Assembly: GCA_018398585.1 (NCBI GenBank)
Contig: JAGTTD010000024.1
Span: 7,034,071-7,098,070 of the forward strand
DNA from: Simmondsia chinensis
Lineage: Eukaryota > Streptophyta > Magnoliopsida > Caryophyllales > Simmondsiaceae
DNA: 64,000 bases
Direction: 5' to 3'
In this document: one piece after another, positions 24,096 through 35,279 of the stretch
Layout: each line of letters starts with the position of its first letter
Numbering within the stretch: the first letter of the stretch is position 1
The notes under the pieces: generated by a model
The model's database searches: none
The model's input: the letters and a program-made list of their open reading frames with translations, nothing else
What the model was told of the DNA's origin: nothing
Translations under genes and position numbers: made by a program

Positions 24096-25778
24096 TTAAC
24101 ACAACGAAGTACGAAACCTAACTGAGCGAAGCTTGAATTTCCTGTTAGGTAGAAACTGAGTGAACATATCTGAGAGGTTATCAGCAATGCCAATATTCTT
24201 CTTCTCTGAATTGGCTCTTGACACACTATCTGAAACAACCACCTGTTGCTGAACCGTGTTACTGAACTGAACTTCCTCTGGCTTACTCACCTGACCTGAA
24301 TCACAAACAACTGATGACATCTTCTGTGGAGACAATAACGAAGACTCACCAAACGTGGCACGTCTACTTGTCAGGAATTGTTTGAAGCGAAAACCTTTCT
24401 ACTTCCCATAAAGCCCTTGTTCACATACTACCAGTCCTGTAGACTGACCACACAAAGAGCCCCTCACACTGTGCTCAGACAGACCCCTATCACCTGAATG
24501 ATCCAATCTCAAATGTCCTAAATTTGTGATTTCTGCTTCTGTCAACAACAAGGATGATGAAGATACTGCAACAGATCTAACAACTGTGGAACCGACAAGC
24601 TCCTACAGAGTACCTAACCTTCTGCCCTTCATAACTGTCAATGCACCCTTAACGACCCTCAAAACTCCACCTTCAGCTGTGTACCTATACCCTTTAGACT
24701 CAAGAGCACCTAAAGATATGAGATTCTTCTTCAAATCAGGAACATGACGAACATCGCCCAAAACCCTGATAGTGCCATCGAACATCCTAAAACGAATTGT
24801 TCCTATACCCAAAACTTTGCATGGATTATCATTACCCATCAAAGCAACTCCACCTTGAATAGACTCCTACATGGAAAACCAATCCCGATTGGGACAAACA
24901 TGATAGCAGCAACCCGAATCCAAAATCCAACTATATTTCAAATTGGACTGAGGTTCAGACACAGACAATAGAAAATCTTCATTCTCACCATCCACAACAC
25001 TAGTTGCTATGGATCTCTGGTCAGACTTGTTATCTGTTTCTAATTTTCTTTTAATGTTGTAACAGTCTTTCTTAATGTGCCATTTCTTATGACAGTAGTT
25101 ACAGGTTAGGTCTTGATACCTAGACTTGGACTTGTTTCCACTATGATCATACTCAGTTCTCCCCCTCACAAATAAACCACTACCTGAGTTATACACAGAA
25201 TCATATAATTCTTTATCTACTCATTCTTTACTCGATAGGTTTCTCTTAACTTCATTAATAGATATGGTTTGTCTACCCCCATAAATCATGCTTTCGACAA
25301 AACCCTTATATGAAGTAGAGAGAGAACATAACAACAACATTGCCTGATCTTCATCCTTAGGAACATCATCCAATTCTTTCAAATCTTGAATAATTGAATT
25401 AAATTCACTGACGTGGTTCTTAAGTGACGTACCTTCTGACATACGAAACGTGAATAATCGGAGCTTAACTGCGAGTTTGTTGGAGACAGACTTGAAACAG
25501 AACATATCCTACAATTTCTCCCACAACTCCTTAGCGGTCTTCACTTCCAGAACTTCTGTCAAAACGTCATCGATAAGACACATCTGAATTGCTGTAAGCG
25601 CCTTCTCATCTAACTCCTCCCATTGTGCTTCTGTAAGATTCTCTGATTTCTTCTCTTTCCCATCTAAAGCTTTCTTCAAGCCATTCTGAGTCAAGAGGCC
25701 CTTAACGCGAACCTGCCATAAACTGAAGCTCCCTTGATCACCAAACTTCTCAATTTCGGATCTAATTGCGGACGTCAT
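24096..25778 (-). pseudogene. Copia gag-protease remnant with nonsense codons
   Basis: It starts at the ATG reading MTSAIRSEIEKFGDQGSF. The gag core is interrupted by TAG at 25509 and TGA at about 25218. The zinc knuckle CNYCHKKWHIKKDC is followed by the protease motif WILDSGCCYHVCPN, where Cys replaces the Ala of DSGA. Further TAG codons occur at about 24864 and 24600. A pre-integrase domain (HLRLDHSGDRGLSEHSVRG, CEQGLYGK) follows. The frame then jumps straight to the element's C-terminal end (IADNLSDMFTQFLPNRKFKL), so the integrase core, RT and RNase H body are deleted. All stops lie in one otherwise open frame, which suggests point mutation after insertion. Confidence 0.85.
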
Positions 25779-25801
25779 ATTATCAAATCGAAATAAACAG
25801 G

Positions 25802-25813
25802 GCTCTGATACCA
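25802..25813 (-). other. Primer-binding site, initiator-Met tRNA type
   Basis: On the minus strand it reads TGGTATCAGAGC, the standard complement to the 3' end of initiator tRNA-Met. It lies three bases inside the 5' LTR. Confidence 0.9.
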
Positions 25814-25816
25814 ATT

Positions 25817-26423
25817 TGTAAAGAAAACTTAAACAAGTTTGATATACTATGATACGAATTTGTTAGGGAAATCTTAATGCGGAAGCGTGAAAACCCTGAT
25901 AACTTGATTCGATTCAAATAATATGACTCACGCAAAACGAGAAATAAACAAATATAGAGAAAGAAAGAACAAACAAGAACACACAATATTTACATGGAAA
26001 CCCCTCTACAATCGAGAGGGGAGAAAACCACGGGCGGAGATGGAGATTCTTTATTAACTAAACGGAAGAATTACAACGACACTTCCCAGAACGAGATATA
26101 TGGAAGAATTACAATCACTCCCTCTGAACTCCCGTAGCACTCAAAATTTTGGAGAAATTATGAAATCACCTCTTTTCTCTCAATGGCGGCGCCTCACACT
26201 TTGATTGAATGCTTTATGATGTAAACCCTACGTCCTTTATATAGACGCAGGTCAGGAGGGACCCGATCGATCGGAACCGGCCGATCGATCGGCCCTCTAA
26301 TTGCCTAAAAACTCCCCAATCTTTCCTTAAATCACCCGATCGATCGGATTCCCTCCCAATCGATCAGTGACCCTACGGCAACCCCATAAAAATAAAATAA
26401 GTAATTTGAGATATAACCTAACA
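25817..26423 (-). repeat. Copia 5' LTR (right)
   Basis: This is the partner of 23413-24018. A TATA-like CTATATAAAGG lies on the minus strand near 26235-26245. It carries four GATCGAT-type palindromes, two of them perfect CCGATCGATCGG copies. The embedded PBS-like sequence at 25847-25860 has changed to ATTCGTATCATAG, while the real primer site lies inside the LTR edge at 25802. Confidence 0.87.
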
Positions 26424-26748
26424 AATTCCTAAGTAAAAGAATAAACATAAATAAAAACTAAGAAATTAGATTGTAAATGAATACATAAAAAGAAAGAGAT
26501 TTAAAGGTCAAAGAAAATAAAACTAAAACTTTTAAATTGCAAAAATAATAATAAAAAATCACAAAGTAACTACTTTTAATTCCTAAGAAAAAGAACTATT
26601 TACTGAAGCCTATGAAGCAAATGAAACGAAGAAAATGAAAAGTCATAAATAATTATAAGCAAAATAATCACTGCTTTCATTGTAAATGAATAGATAAAGA
26701 TAGTTATTTTAATATCAACTAATGTATTTAATTAGAAATTAAATCCAC

Positions 26749-26955
26749 GTGATCCTTGTGCGCGTCTTGCTTGCATGCTTCCATACTATCAATGCTTATC
26801 ATGCTTGTGCTTTTCAAGTTTCTCAAGTGGGGGCCCTCGAAAACAGCCTCTCGGTAGGGTGTCTCCCTGAAGGGGTAAGGCTGCGCATACCACACCCCTT
26901 CCAGACCTTGCTTTTCGCGGGAGCCCTCGCGGCACTGGGTATGTTGTTGTTGTTG
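26749..26955 (+). mobile_element. 5'-truncated RTE LINE copy with TSD
   Basis: GCTT-rich UTR phrases (TGCTTATCATGCTTGTGCTT) are followed by the tail (GGGGGCCCTCGAAAACAGCC, GGTAAGGCTGCGCATACCAC, GCGGCACTGGG) and (TTG)n. Flanks TAATTAGAAATTAAATCCAC (26729-26748) and TAATTAGAAAGTTAAATCCAC (26956-26976) form a TSD of about 20 bp with one indel. Confidence 0.88.
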
Positions 26956-28161
26956 TAATTAGAAAGTTAAATCCACAAACAAAAAGGAAAGTCATAACAA
27001 AATTAAGGCTACCATTTAACACAGTAAAAGCTAATAAAATAAATGGTCAAATAAAACAAAATAAACACTCTAAATTTGAGAAAAGATCACATATAATTAT
27101 CAATAATTTAAAAAATAAAAGGCAAAAAGAAAAGAAAATGAACACTCCAAACAAGAATAAAAATCACCCAGTCCCCTTTAACAATTTGTAAATGAGTAAA
27201 ATATTTACTATATTTTTAAAAGTAAAATCAATAAAAAAGTTAAAATTCATATAAATTAAAAATATCTTGAATGTAGATATAAAATGTTTACTTAACCATC
27301 AATAACATACTACGATAGATTTGGTGTGAAATCAACAAAATAAGTTAAAAGTAATAAAAAATTAAAACTGAAGATCAATGAATAGAAAAGTTAATAGAAA
27401 TACCTAAAAATAAAGATATTGATATATCAAAAAAAAAGAAAAAGAAAATTAACACCTGAAGTGTGGAAAGATAAATAACAAGTAGTCATTAATAATTTGC
27501 AAACGAAAGAGATTTCCCTTAAGCCGTTAAAGTAACATCAACAAAAAAAAAAAAAAGAAAAGACAACAAAATAAAATAATAAATATCTTAATTGTAAATA
27601 GAAAAAATAGTTATTTAATCATCAATTGAGGTCTTAATTATGCATTCCATGTGCAATTGAAACAAAATCGAAATCCGTAAAAAAAAAAAAAAACACATTT
27701 ATGATCACGGCAACAAAAAAAACTAAATGTCTAAAGAATATTTATTAGAACTAAATATTTAAGAGTGTATTTACATACATGTAGGGTGTATTTATGCACA
27801 TATTTATTAATTTTTTTTAGCTATATACGTATGTATGCAGAAGCAGAATATTTAACCAAGACCATGGGTTGAACACCTTGATATGATCGCAACACAAATA
27901 TGCATCTAAATTACATACAACCGAAAAAACTAAACCTTCCAATACTAGCATATAGGGATATGGACACAATACTTGCTCCCCGACTTCTTAGACAAGTTGG
28001 TAGGATGGAGTCGGACATTCATGATCATCAAACCTCCAACAAATCGCAACAACAAAAAAATCCAATTGTGACGTTCATCGCAAAAGCCCATTAGGAAAAA
28101 GAATGTCATTCTATGATGAATCGACTGAGAAGAAGTGCAAGAATGCCACACGAAGGACCAA

Positions 28162-28387
28162 AGCAACAATATTCCCAGTGCTCCATGGGCTCTGGCCTAA
28201 GCAGGGTCTGCGGGGTGGATGTACGCAGCCTTCCCCCTTCAGGGTGCTACCTTGAAGAGAGGTTGTTTCCAAGTATCCCCAACCTGAGGGGTAAGGACTT
28301 CGCAGGAAGTCACCCATCTTAATACTACTCTCAGACTTCAAAAGTTCAAATGGGATTTGGTGCTTGCGTGTTAGTATCCTCTTTGGT
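28162..28387 (-). mobile_element. 5S rRNA-headed SINE, head with internal deletion
   Basis: On the minus strand a 5S rRNA-like head reads GCACCAAATCCCATTTGAAC, then after a deletion of roughly 15 nt GAGAGTAGTATTAAGATGGG and TGACTTCCTGCGAAGTCC. It runs into the RTE-type tail (CAGGTTGGGGATACTTGGAA, GAAGGCTGCGTACATCCACC, GCACTGGGAATATTGTTGCTT). Flanks AATGCCACACGAAGGACCAA (28142-28161) and AATGCCTCGCGAAGGATCAA (28388-28407) form a 20-bp TSD with three mismatches. The deletion removes the region between the 5S A box and the C box, so this copy is probably not transcribed from its own promoter. Confidence 0.87.
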
Positions 28388-28407
28388 AATGCCTCGCGAA
28401 GGATCAA

Positions 28408-29383
28408 GACAAATACTACAACCACAACCCATAAAATTATAAAGTAAGCAAGCAAACAATTTTTACTATTCAACAGGAGATGCACAACTACTAATCGAGA
28501 TTTTGTAATCTTTTGGATTAGACGTTTCATAATTTATTACAATGTGAGCTATTGAACATTAGGTTCAGTAGCTTAAAATTAATTTAGTTCGGTAAATGCA
28601 AATTTCACAGCTACAAAATACAGTACAAAATAAATACCACCCGCGTATCGTACTGGAAGAACCCTAGTTATGATAAATACATACGTATAGAGCTAATATA
28701 ACTATTTTTCAATGTTTAAATTAGAAATTAAAAATTAGGAATATAACATATGATTGAACATACAAACTATGTATTATATTATCTTACTCGATTTTAATCT
28801 GACTTGAGCTTATATGACTTGAAGCTTGAAATGACCTTATTCGATTGATCAAAAGCGATGATTGCTCAAATCCATATGGACAACCTTGGACCCACTCAAA
28901 CATGAAAAGAGTTGTTGCAAATTGTGAAAGGCCTCGATTAACCGAAATCTAGCTGATGATTCAAGTCCAAATTGACTTGGTTCAACGCAAATATTGATTA
29001 AGCAAACCAAAGTGATCAAACAATATTCGCACAAGAAACGGCTTGAAATTATTTTAACAATTAACAAATGCAACCCTTGAACCTCTTGAAGAATTCTTCA
29101 GCTCCGAAATTTATTTACGAATAAAAAACACATGAATTAGGTGACACTGTACAATAAAATGAAATCAACCACTTATTTTGACAAAATAAAACCCTTTATC
29201 TTCTAAACTAAAAAAATTGCACATGAATTTTAAAATCTCTTAATTAAAAAGCAACATAAATACTTTTTGCATATATGTTGACACTCTACGATGAAAATAA
29301 AAATCACACTCATTTTCTGAGCTAAAAGGACAAAGACAATGACAAATTCAAAATAATTTCACTCAGAAATACACAAAAGGAAT
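28408..29383. other. Unclassified AT-rich sequence
   Basis: No coding region, paired termini or repeat was recognised. Part of it (28790-29000) has GACTTGA/GATTGA phrases like the degenerate minisatellites elsewhere. Confidence 0.4.
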
Positions 29384-29750
29384 TTTTATTAAAAACCACA
29401 TAAATTTTTTAATTTTTCAAAACGACATCTAAACTTTCCTAAATTTTACATTGTGACACTCTTAACATTCATTATTTTTTTTTAACATGGCATTTAAAAA
29501 AAAATTATTTTGTAAATATTAAAATTATCCTTTAAATATGTATATTTTTTAGATATTTAAAATAAATTTTTTAATATTTTAAAATTATTTTAGGTGTAAA
29601 TTCAAAATTTTAAAATTATTTTCTTTTTTCTAAAAGTCATGTAAGTGAAAACTAAAGGATGTTAACTGTGTTAATGTTAAGGTGTGACATTGAAATTTTT
29701 TTGAAGGCTTAGGCGTGACTTTCAAAACTTAGGTGGTTTTCAATAAAAAA
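29384..29750. mobile_element. MITE with ~90-bp inverted ends
   Basis: The left end TTTTATTAAAAACCACATAA and the reverse complement of the right end TTTTTTATTGAAAACCACCTAA pair. Further matches run inward (TTACATTGTGACACTCTTAAC with TTTCAATGTCACACCTTAAC). A half copy of the same family follows at about 29774-29900. No TSD was established. Confidence 0.6.
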
Positions 29751-30150
29751 CCCAAAAAATGTAAAAAAATATATATTATTGAAAACCACCTAAATTTTGC
29801 TTGTCGTTTTAAAAACATTGCGTACATTTTCTAATTTTTCACGAACTCACCTAAACTTTCCAATATTTTTTGATGTCACACTTTAGTGTTAACACTGTTA
29901 ACATCCATCTATGTTCCGAATTGTTATTATTTTAATTATTATGTAACACAAGCATATATTGTTCTTAGTCACTTTTCTTCATGTAAAATAGACCAAGTTA
30001 AAAAAAACTTTTCATAAAGAACAATACAAAAATAAAGCAAAAGAATATTCAAAATAAAAAATAAAAAGTTAGGAAAACTTTGAAAAAGAAGAAAAAAATC
30101 TTCATAATTTTTGGCAATAAGTGAAATAATGAAAGAGTTTTTCTACAAAC

Positions 30151-31252
30151 TGTCAAGATCATGGTACCCCAGGCAATGACAATCTCATGACATTGTCAAG
30201 ACAGTATCAAAACACCGTTCCAGGCAGTGCCATGACCCGTGCCAGACCATGCCCAGAGCCATGTCAAGACAGCGTCAAAGGACTGTGCAGATGACGGCCT
30301 GGCTCGTGCCCAATAGGTGCCCAGACAGTGTCACGATAGGGTCCAGGCAGCGCCCAGCTATCCCAGCTCCCAAACCAGTGCTGCACAAGCGTGATGGATC
30401 GTGCCATGAACTATCCACTCGTGCCACAAGGAAAAGGCCAACCGCACCAAGGCAGCATGGTAGATAGCGAGGTACCAAGGCCCGTGCCTCACCCAAGGCC
30501 CTAACGCAGCTCAATGGGCCGCAAGAAACAACAACCCGAGAGGGCCCGAGCAGGAAAGCCAAGAAGACAAGTGTAGGGGGATATTCTCCAAGAACCGAAA
30601 TTGGAACAAGAAGTTCCAAAGGCCCATGGCATCAATCTTGGCAATCGATCATAGGGGACAAGGATTACCCCTTTGACCCAGGAATAAGATATAAGGGTGA
30701 AGAACGACGAGGCAACGGATGGGAACCGAAGACTGGAGGTTGCACTAACATGGCATCCTTGAGGACAAGGATGATTTCAAGGAGAAGGGAATGTCATGAT
30801 CATGTTACCCCGGGCAATGACAATGTCATGACATTATCAATACAGTGTCAAACGACCGTGCCAAGCAGTGCCAAGGCCCATGCTAGACCATGCCCAGAGA
30901 CGTGTCAAGACAGTGTCAAAGGACCATACAGATGAAGGCCTGGCTCGTGCCCAACAGGTGCCCAGACAGTGTCATGATAGGGCACCTGTTGGGCACGAGC
31001 CAGGCCTTCAATTGTACGGGCCTTTGATGAGATAGATTTGGGTGAAATAGAGTATGAAATAGATTTCGGTGACACCGACTGGGCACCTGTTGGGCATGAG
31101 CTAGGCCTTTGTCTGCACGGTCCTTTGACAATGTCTTGACACGGCCCCTGGCATGGTCTAGCACGGGTCTTGGCACTACTTGGCACGGTCTTTTGACACT
31201 GTCTTGACAATGTCATGAGATTGTTATTGCCCGGGGTACCATGGTCATGACA
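30151..31252. mobile_element. Rearranged Ty3/gypsy LTR cluster
   Basis: Three related LTR segments start TGTCAAGATCATGG (30151, plus), TGTCATGATCATG (30792, plus) and TGTCATGACCATGG (31252, minus). Before the second lies GAGGACAAGGATGATTTCAA then a purine tract, as at the 3' end of a Ty3/gypsy coding region. The outer ends are both LTR starts in inverted orientation, flanked by CAAAC and CGAAC (four of five match). No gag or pol remains beyond that short 3' end. Open frames here only reflect high GC content. Confidence 0.65.
30933..31010. repeat. Perfect 31-bp inverted repeat with 16-nt loop
   Basis: The arms 30933-30963 and 30980-31010 are exact reverse complements, each containing GGCTCGTGCCCAACAGG or its complement. 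They form the centre of a longer imperfect palindrome between the second and third LTR segments. Confidence 0.9.
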
Positions 31253-31602
31253 CGAACACTTGTGCAAAGCCAAAACTTGCTCTAACACTCGCCTATATGA
31301 TAGCCTCTGCTGCTTCTTTTGGAAATACCGTATTTTTTTTTCTTTTGAATTGAAAATATCATAGTTATGATATATTAAAAAAATGTAATTATATATTTAT
31401 TATGTATTATCAAATTATTATTTTATAAAAATATTATTTGATAATATTTTTTAAATATATATATTTTGTTGCATTAAATATGATTATTTATGTTGTAGGT
31501 CTTTATATTTTGTTCACAACGTTAATTTTTTTTTATTTTTTATAATTTCTTGACTTTATAATTTGCGTTGTATTAGTTTATTACATACTTACATGAATAC
31601 AT

Positions 31603-31835
31603 GCTTCGCATGATCTCTATATCTTACATGCTCCTTACATGTCCCTTAATTGTCCCTTACATACTCTTTATACATGCTCTTTACAACTATCAATTATCAA
31701 GTTGGGGTCCTCGGAAACAGTCTCTCGTCAGGGTCTCACCCTGGTGGGGTAAGGTTGTGTACATCCTACCCCTCCCAGATCTTGCGCAAGCGGGAGCCCT
31801 TGAGGCACTGGGAATAATGTTGTTGTTGTTGTAGC
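31603..31835 (+). mobile_element. 5'-truncated RTE LINE copy
   Basis: A UTR with repeated CTTACATG/CTCTTTACA phrases precedes the tail (GTTGGGGTCCTCGGAAACAG, GGTAAGGTTGTGTACATCC, GCGGGAGCCCTTGAGGCACT) and (TTG)n ending 31833. The left edge is uncertain and no TSD was identified. Confidence 0.75.
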
Positions 31836-31946
31836 ATGTCACATATGCATGATTTTAAATTGGATTAGTACATGTAGGCTTGTATTAGAACACTTGCATT
31901 TAATATGATTAGAACTTCAAAAATTACGTCATTAACTTAGTTTTAG

Positions 31947-32215
31947 GTTGTGTTTGGCAAGTAAATTTTCATAGCGTTTTCCATAAAGTTTCAAGTTTTT
32001 TAACTAGTCAATAGCTAATAACACTGTATGATAAAAAAATTTGCTGTTAATGTTTTTCATAACATTTAGCTTTTAACTTGTCAAACTCTATATAATCACA
32101 TCCAACATCGATTCCACCATTTTCATCATCTAATTTAACCAAACACATTATCCAGCTAACAACTAAATGCTAACAATTAATAGCTACAGCTAAACATAGC
32201 CTTAATTTCATAATT
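31947..32215. mobile_element. hAT-like MITE
   Basis: The left end AGGTTGTGTTTGGC and the reverse complement of the right end AGGCTATGTTTAGC match at 11 of 14 positions. Inside are mirrored AGCTAATA / CAGCTAAC-type phrases. No clear 8-bp TSD was found. Confidence 0.55.
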
Positions 32216-33514
32216 AGACTAAATTATTGCAATATAAATTATATAAATAACAATTAGAAATAAAAAATTAAATTGACAGAAAAAATACCATACTTTTACC
32301 TTAAATAATCGTATTATATTTAATACTACTATAATTATTTGTAATTATAAATTGCATATTATTTCACAAGAGCTATTTCACTTTTCAAAAATTGAGTGAG
32401 TGTTTAGGAGAGTACAGGGGGGGCAACTGCCCTAGCATTTCTTGATCAACACCCTAGCATTTCTCAAAATAAAAAATGACACTAAGAAACTAATAAATTA
32501 AAACATAACATAGCTATGAAATCATATCGAATAAAACTACATGTTTTTTAAATTCTAAAAATATAAATTTTATTCATTTCAATTAATATATTTCATAGTA
32601 TTATAACAAATACATATTATTTTATAATAAATTGTTGATAAGACACATTACTTTGGCAATATATAGGTATTATCCATTAAAATACGATGAAAATGAATTT
32701 TAAGCGAAATCAATGAACCACCAACAATAAACAATAGTATAAGGCTATATAATTTCATTTGAGGCATATATTAATAAAATACAATTAGCAAATAGACATT
32801 TAGTTCAGTTTGTTAGCATTCTTTTTTTTTTTGGGTAAATATTTGTTAACATCTAATTATTGGACAAGTCATAGAATAGTATATGAAAGATTAGATGTAA
32901 CAAATAGGTTTGGACCAATAAAAAATATTATTAAAATATTAAATGTTGATAAGGTTTAAGCATTTCAATTGCTAAATAGACAAATAACACATTTCTAAAT
33001 ATATAAATAGATTAAGGTGAAATAAAAGTACCAACCAAAAAAAATTTAAGCAAAAAAATACAAAGTAGAACAATTTCAAAAGAAAAAAATAGAGAAAAAA
33101 TCTCCAGGATTTTATGTTTAATGGAAACTAAAAAATAATACTGACAATCTAATGAATTAAAATAACTAAAATTACAAAAGAAAATAAAAAAATAAAATGG
33201 GATTTTTATAGCTCAAAGGTGGCATTATGATGTATTCTAATTATTGTATTCAAAGATCACCAAAAAAAAGAACATTTTTTTTGGACCAAAAATATTAGTA
33301 GAATTAATTATTGTGACAATAAATAGGTGTCTTCCATTAGAATACCGTGAAAGCTAAAAATGAACTAAACTATGCGATGTAATTACAATAATAAAACCAT
33401 GATTATTGGCAACATGAATGAATTCAATTTATTAAGACAATTTACTAAGAAAAAGAAAAAAAGCACAAAGCAGGTAACAAGATGCACGGGAAAAACCTAA
33501 TTCATTTTATTGAA

Positions 33515-35279
33515 TTGGGGATAAATTTTCAAGCAGTATGACACTGAAATGATAAATACCCTTTTCTATTTGTATATCAAATAATGATAAAACATAATTT
33601 AAAATTAAAGTAAATGGTGAAAAATTGAATATACATTTTGGACCTCCGCAAAGAAGTAACACACACACACATATATATATAAAGGAAAGAAAGCAAAAGA
33701 TCTTGATTAAGGATTTTCGTTCTCTAGTATCAGTAACAATTGATAAAAATAGTTCTCATTGTTAGACCAAAACCACATCAGTTGCACGAAAGGATGATAG
33801 GAAAGACGAAACCATCGAAAGCAATTTGTTACTTTTTTATTGTATTTGATGACATGTACATCAAACAGTTGTTACAATTGCATAAAAGGAATTTGCTAGG
33901 TGGCTTTATGAAAAAGATTATATGTAATACATCAACATTTTCTGTATAAAGTTATTCCGATTCTTACAAAAAATCCATAAATTCCAATGTAAGTTACCTA
34001 GGTGATAAAATATTCAAACCTTGAGGTACTTCATGGTATATAAGCAAGTAAGCATATAAGCAAATAATCATGCAAGCATGTACGAATGGGGACATAGCAA
34101 CCAGAGTTAGCACTACACCCCAAGGTACGAAATCCAGGGACCACTAAGCGTCCAACGTACGCCAGTATTGCATATCTACAACTGAGCATACAAGCAGCTT
34201 CGTGGTACTAGAAATTTTTTTTTTGATAATTATCGGCAAAGCAGTAGTACATACTAGGTCTCGACTAGGCCAGACCTCAACCATCCCGTAACCGGAGATG
34301 GGTACAAAAATCCAAATCAAAACGGGAAAAATTAGACACCGAAAACAAACAGGACAACATCACAGGAGAGGACCAGAAGCTAGCAAGGTACCTGTTGAAA
34401 CCGAAGCAGGCACACACACAGCCACACCTCCTAGACATAGACGAGCAACCTCAAGAGGTTGGAGAACAGGGATGGAATTGCCCACAATACACGGAAGGGA
34501 AAGGAAAACCCAGGTTGGCAGGTAAAATCAGGAATCCTCTTGAGGGATTACATTGACATTGTGTTAGAGGTGTAGCAGGTGGTTCACATCAGCGAAAAAT
34601 CAACCAGACCCTACTAGATTAATCCTTAGAAAATTGATGTTAGTACAAGAGAGGTGCTGACACAGGGATGTTTTAACTGGACGTGGGCCAAAACAGCAAA
34701 GAGCGGAAACAAACAAAAATAAAGCTTCGGATGAGACCCAAAAACCCGGCTGGGAGTAACCAATTTGATTGCCACGGTGCTTTGTGGCGAAGGGCCGACC
34801 AGGTGGCTCAGGGTGGAAGCATGGAACTCGGGGATGAAGCGGAACCCGACGGACATGGAACTCGGCGACCTAAACTCGGAGGAGCTCGGCGTCTGGGTTG
34901 GAACTTGGAGATGGGAACATCAGCAGCAAGGAAACCGGTGGCTTGGGTTTTGGGGCGGAGACGACAGGGAGAGTAGGAGGCTACGCACCAGGAGCAGGAC
35001 AACCCCAGCAGCACCGACAGTCAGACAACGCACAACAACCACCATTGCTCAGGCCCATCGGAAGCATTGAGAATGGAGGGAGTCACAGGGTCCCCCCCCC
35101 CCCCCCCCCTGACGGTGGTTAGGCAGAGGGTCGAAGTGCGGATGTTGGTGGTGGTGGTCACCGGCGGCATGGGGAGGGGGGGGGGGGGGGGGACAGAGGG
35201 TCCCCCCCCCCTGAGCCATAATTTAAAATTTTTTGTCAGGGGGGTTGGGATAGCGTGTTGTCAGAGAGGGTAAGCATAT
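33515..35279. other. Unclassified sequence with G/C homopolymers
   Basis: 33515-34200 is AT-rich with a (CA)n/(TA)n stretch at 33661-33680. 34210-35090 is of higher GC content and may be an old retroelement UTR, but no domain can be read. Runs of C (35091-35108) and G (about 35175-35191) suggest slippage or assembly uncertainty. Open frames here are not credible proteins. Confidence 0.4.

Larger units (their letters stand above)
23413..26423 (-). mobile_element. Internally deleted Ty1/Copia element with both LTRs
   Basis: The element has two LTRs (606 and 607 bp, about 5% different by hand count), a tRNA-iMet-type primer site and an A/G-rich polypurine tract next to the left LTR. The target-site duplication is AATTA / AATTC (four of five match). 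Gag, zinc knuckle, protease and the pre-integrase domain are recognisable. The integrase core, reverse transcriptase and most of RNase H are deleted. It therefore needed helper proteins from a full-length relative. Confidence 0.88.
22390..27770. repeat. Degenerate AT-rich tandem repeat field
   Basis: Decayed units recur on both sides of the inserted elements. They share phrases such as AACACTCCAAA, ACAATTTGTAA(A/G)TGA, AAAGTAAAATCAA, AATTATGATTGTAA and AAAGAGATTTAAAGGTCAAAG. Unit spacing is irregular, roughly 150-220 bp. The Copia element lies within one unit: the sequence left of it (ending CAAAGTAACTACTATTAATT) reappears right of it at about 26560-26580. Monomer length and copy number cannot be fixed by eye. 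Confidence 0.55.
29905..33514 (-). mobile_element. Helitron-like repeat, copy B, split by an insertion
   Basis: 33514-32466 and 30130-29905 together match copy A (10506-11790) in reverse order. The break falls between GGCAATAAGTGAAA and AAAATAAAAAATGA, which are adjacent in copy A. The intervening 2.3 kb holds a gypsy LTR cluster, AT-rich sequence, an RTE tail and a hAT-like MITE. The 5' terminus near 33514 reads TTCAATAAAATGAATTAGG and then TTTTTCCCGTGC. Confidence 0.6.

Noticed and set aside
22390..27770. CRISPR-like array
   Set aside because: The repeats are long, degenerate, irregularly spaced and AT-rich in a plant nuclear genome. There is no spacer pattern.
30249..31288. Several 60-130 aa frames in GC-rich DNA
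   Set aside because: They lie in gypsy LTR fragments and in both orientations of the same repeat, so they are not proteins.
34298..35273. Frames of 70-100 aa including Pro- and Gly-rich segments
   Set aside because: They cross C and G homopolymers, overlap each other on both strands and show no domain. Sequence accuracy is doubtful here.
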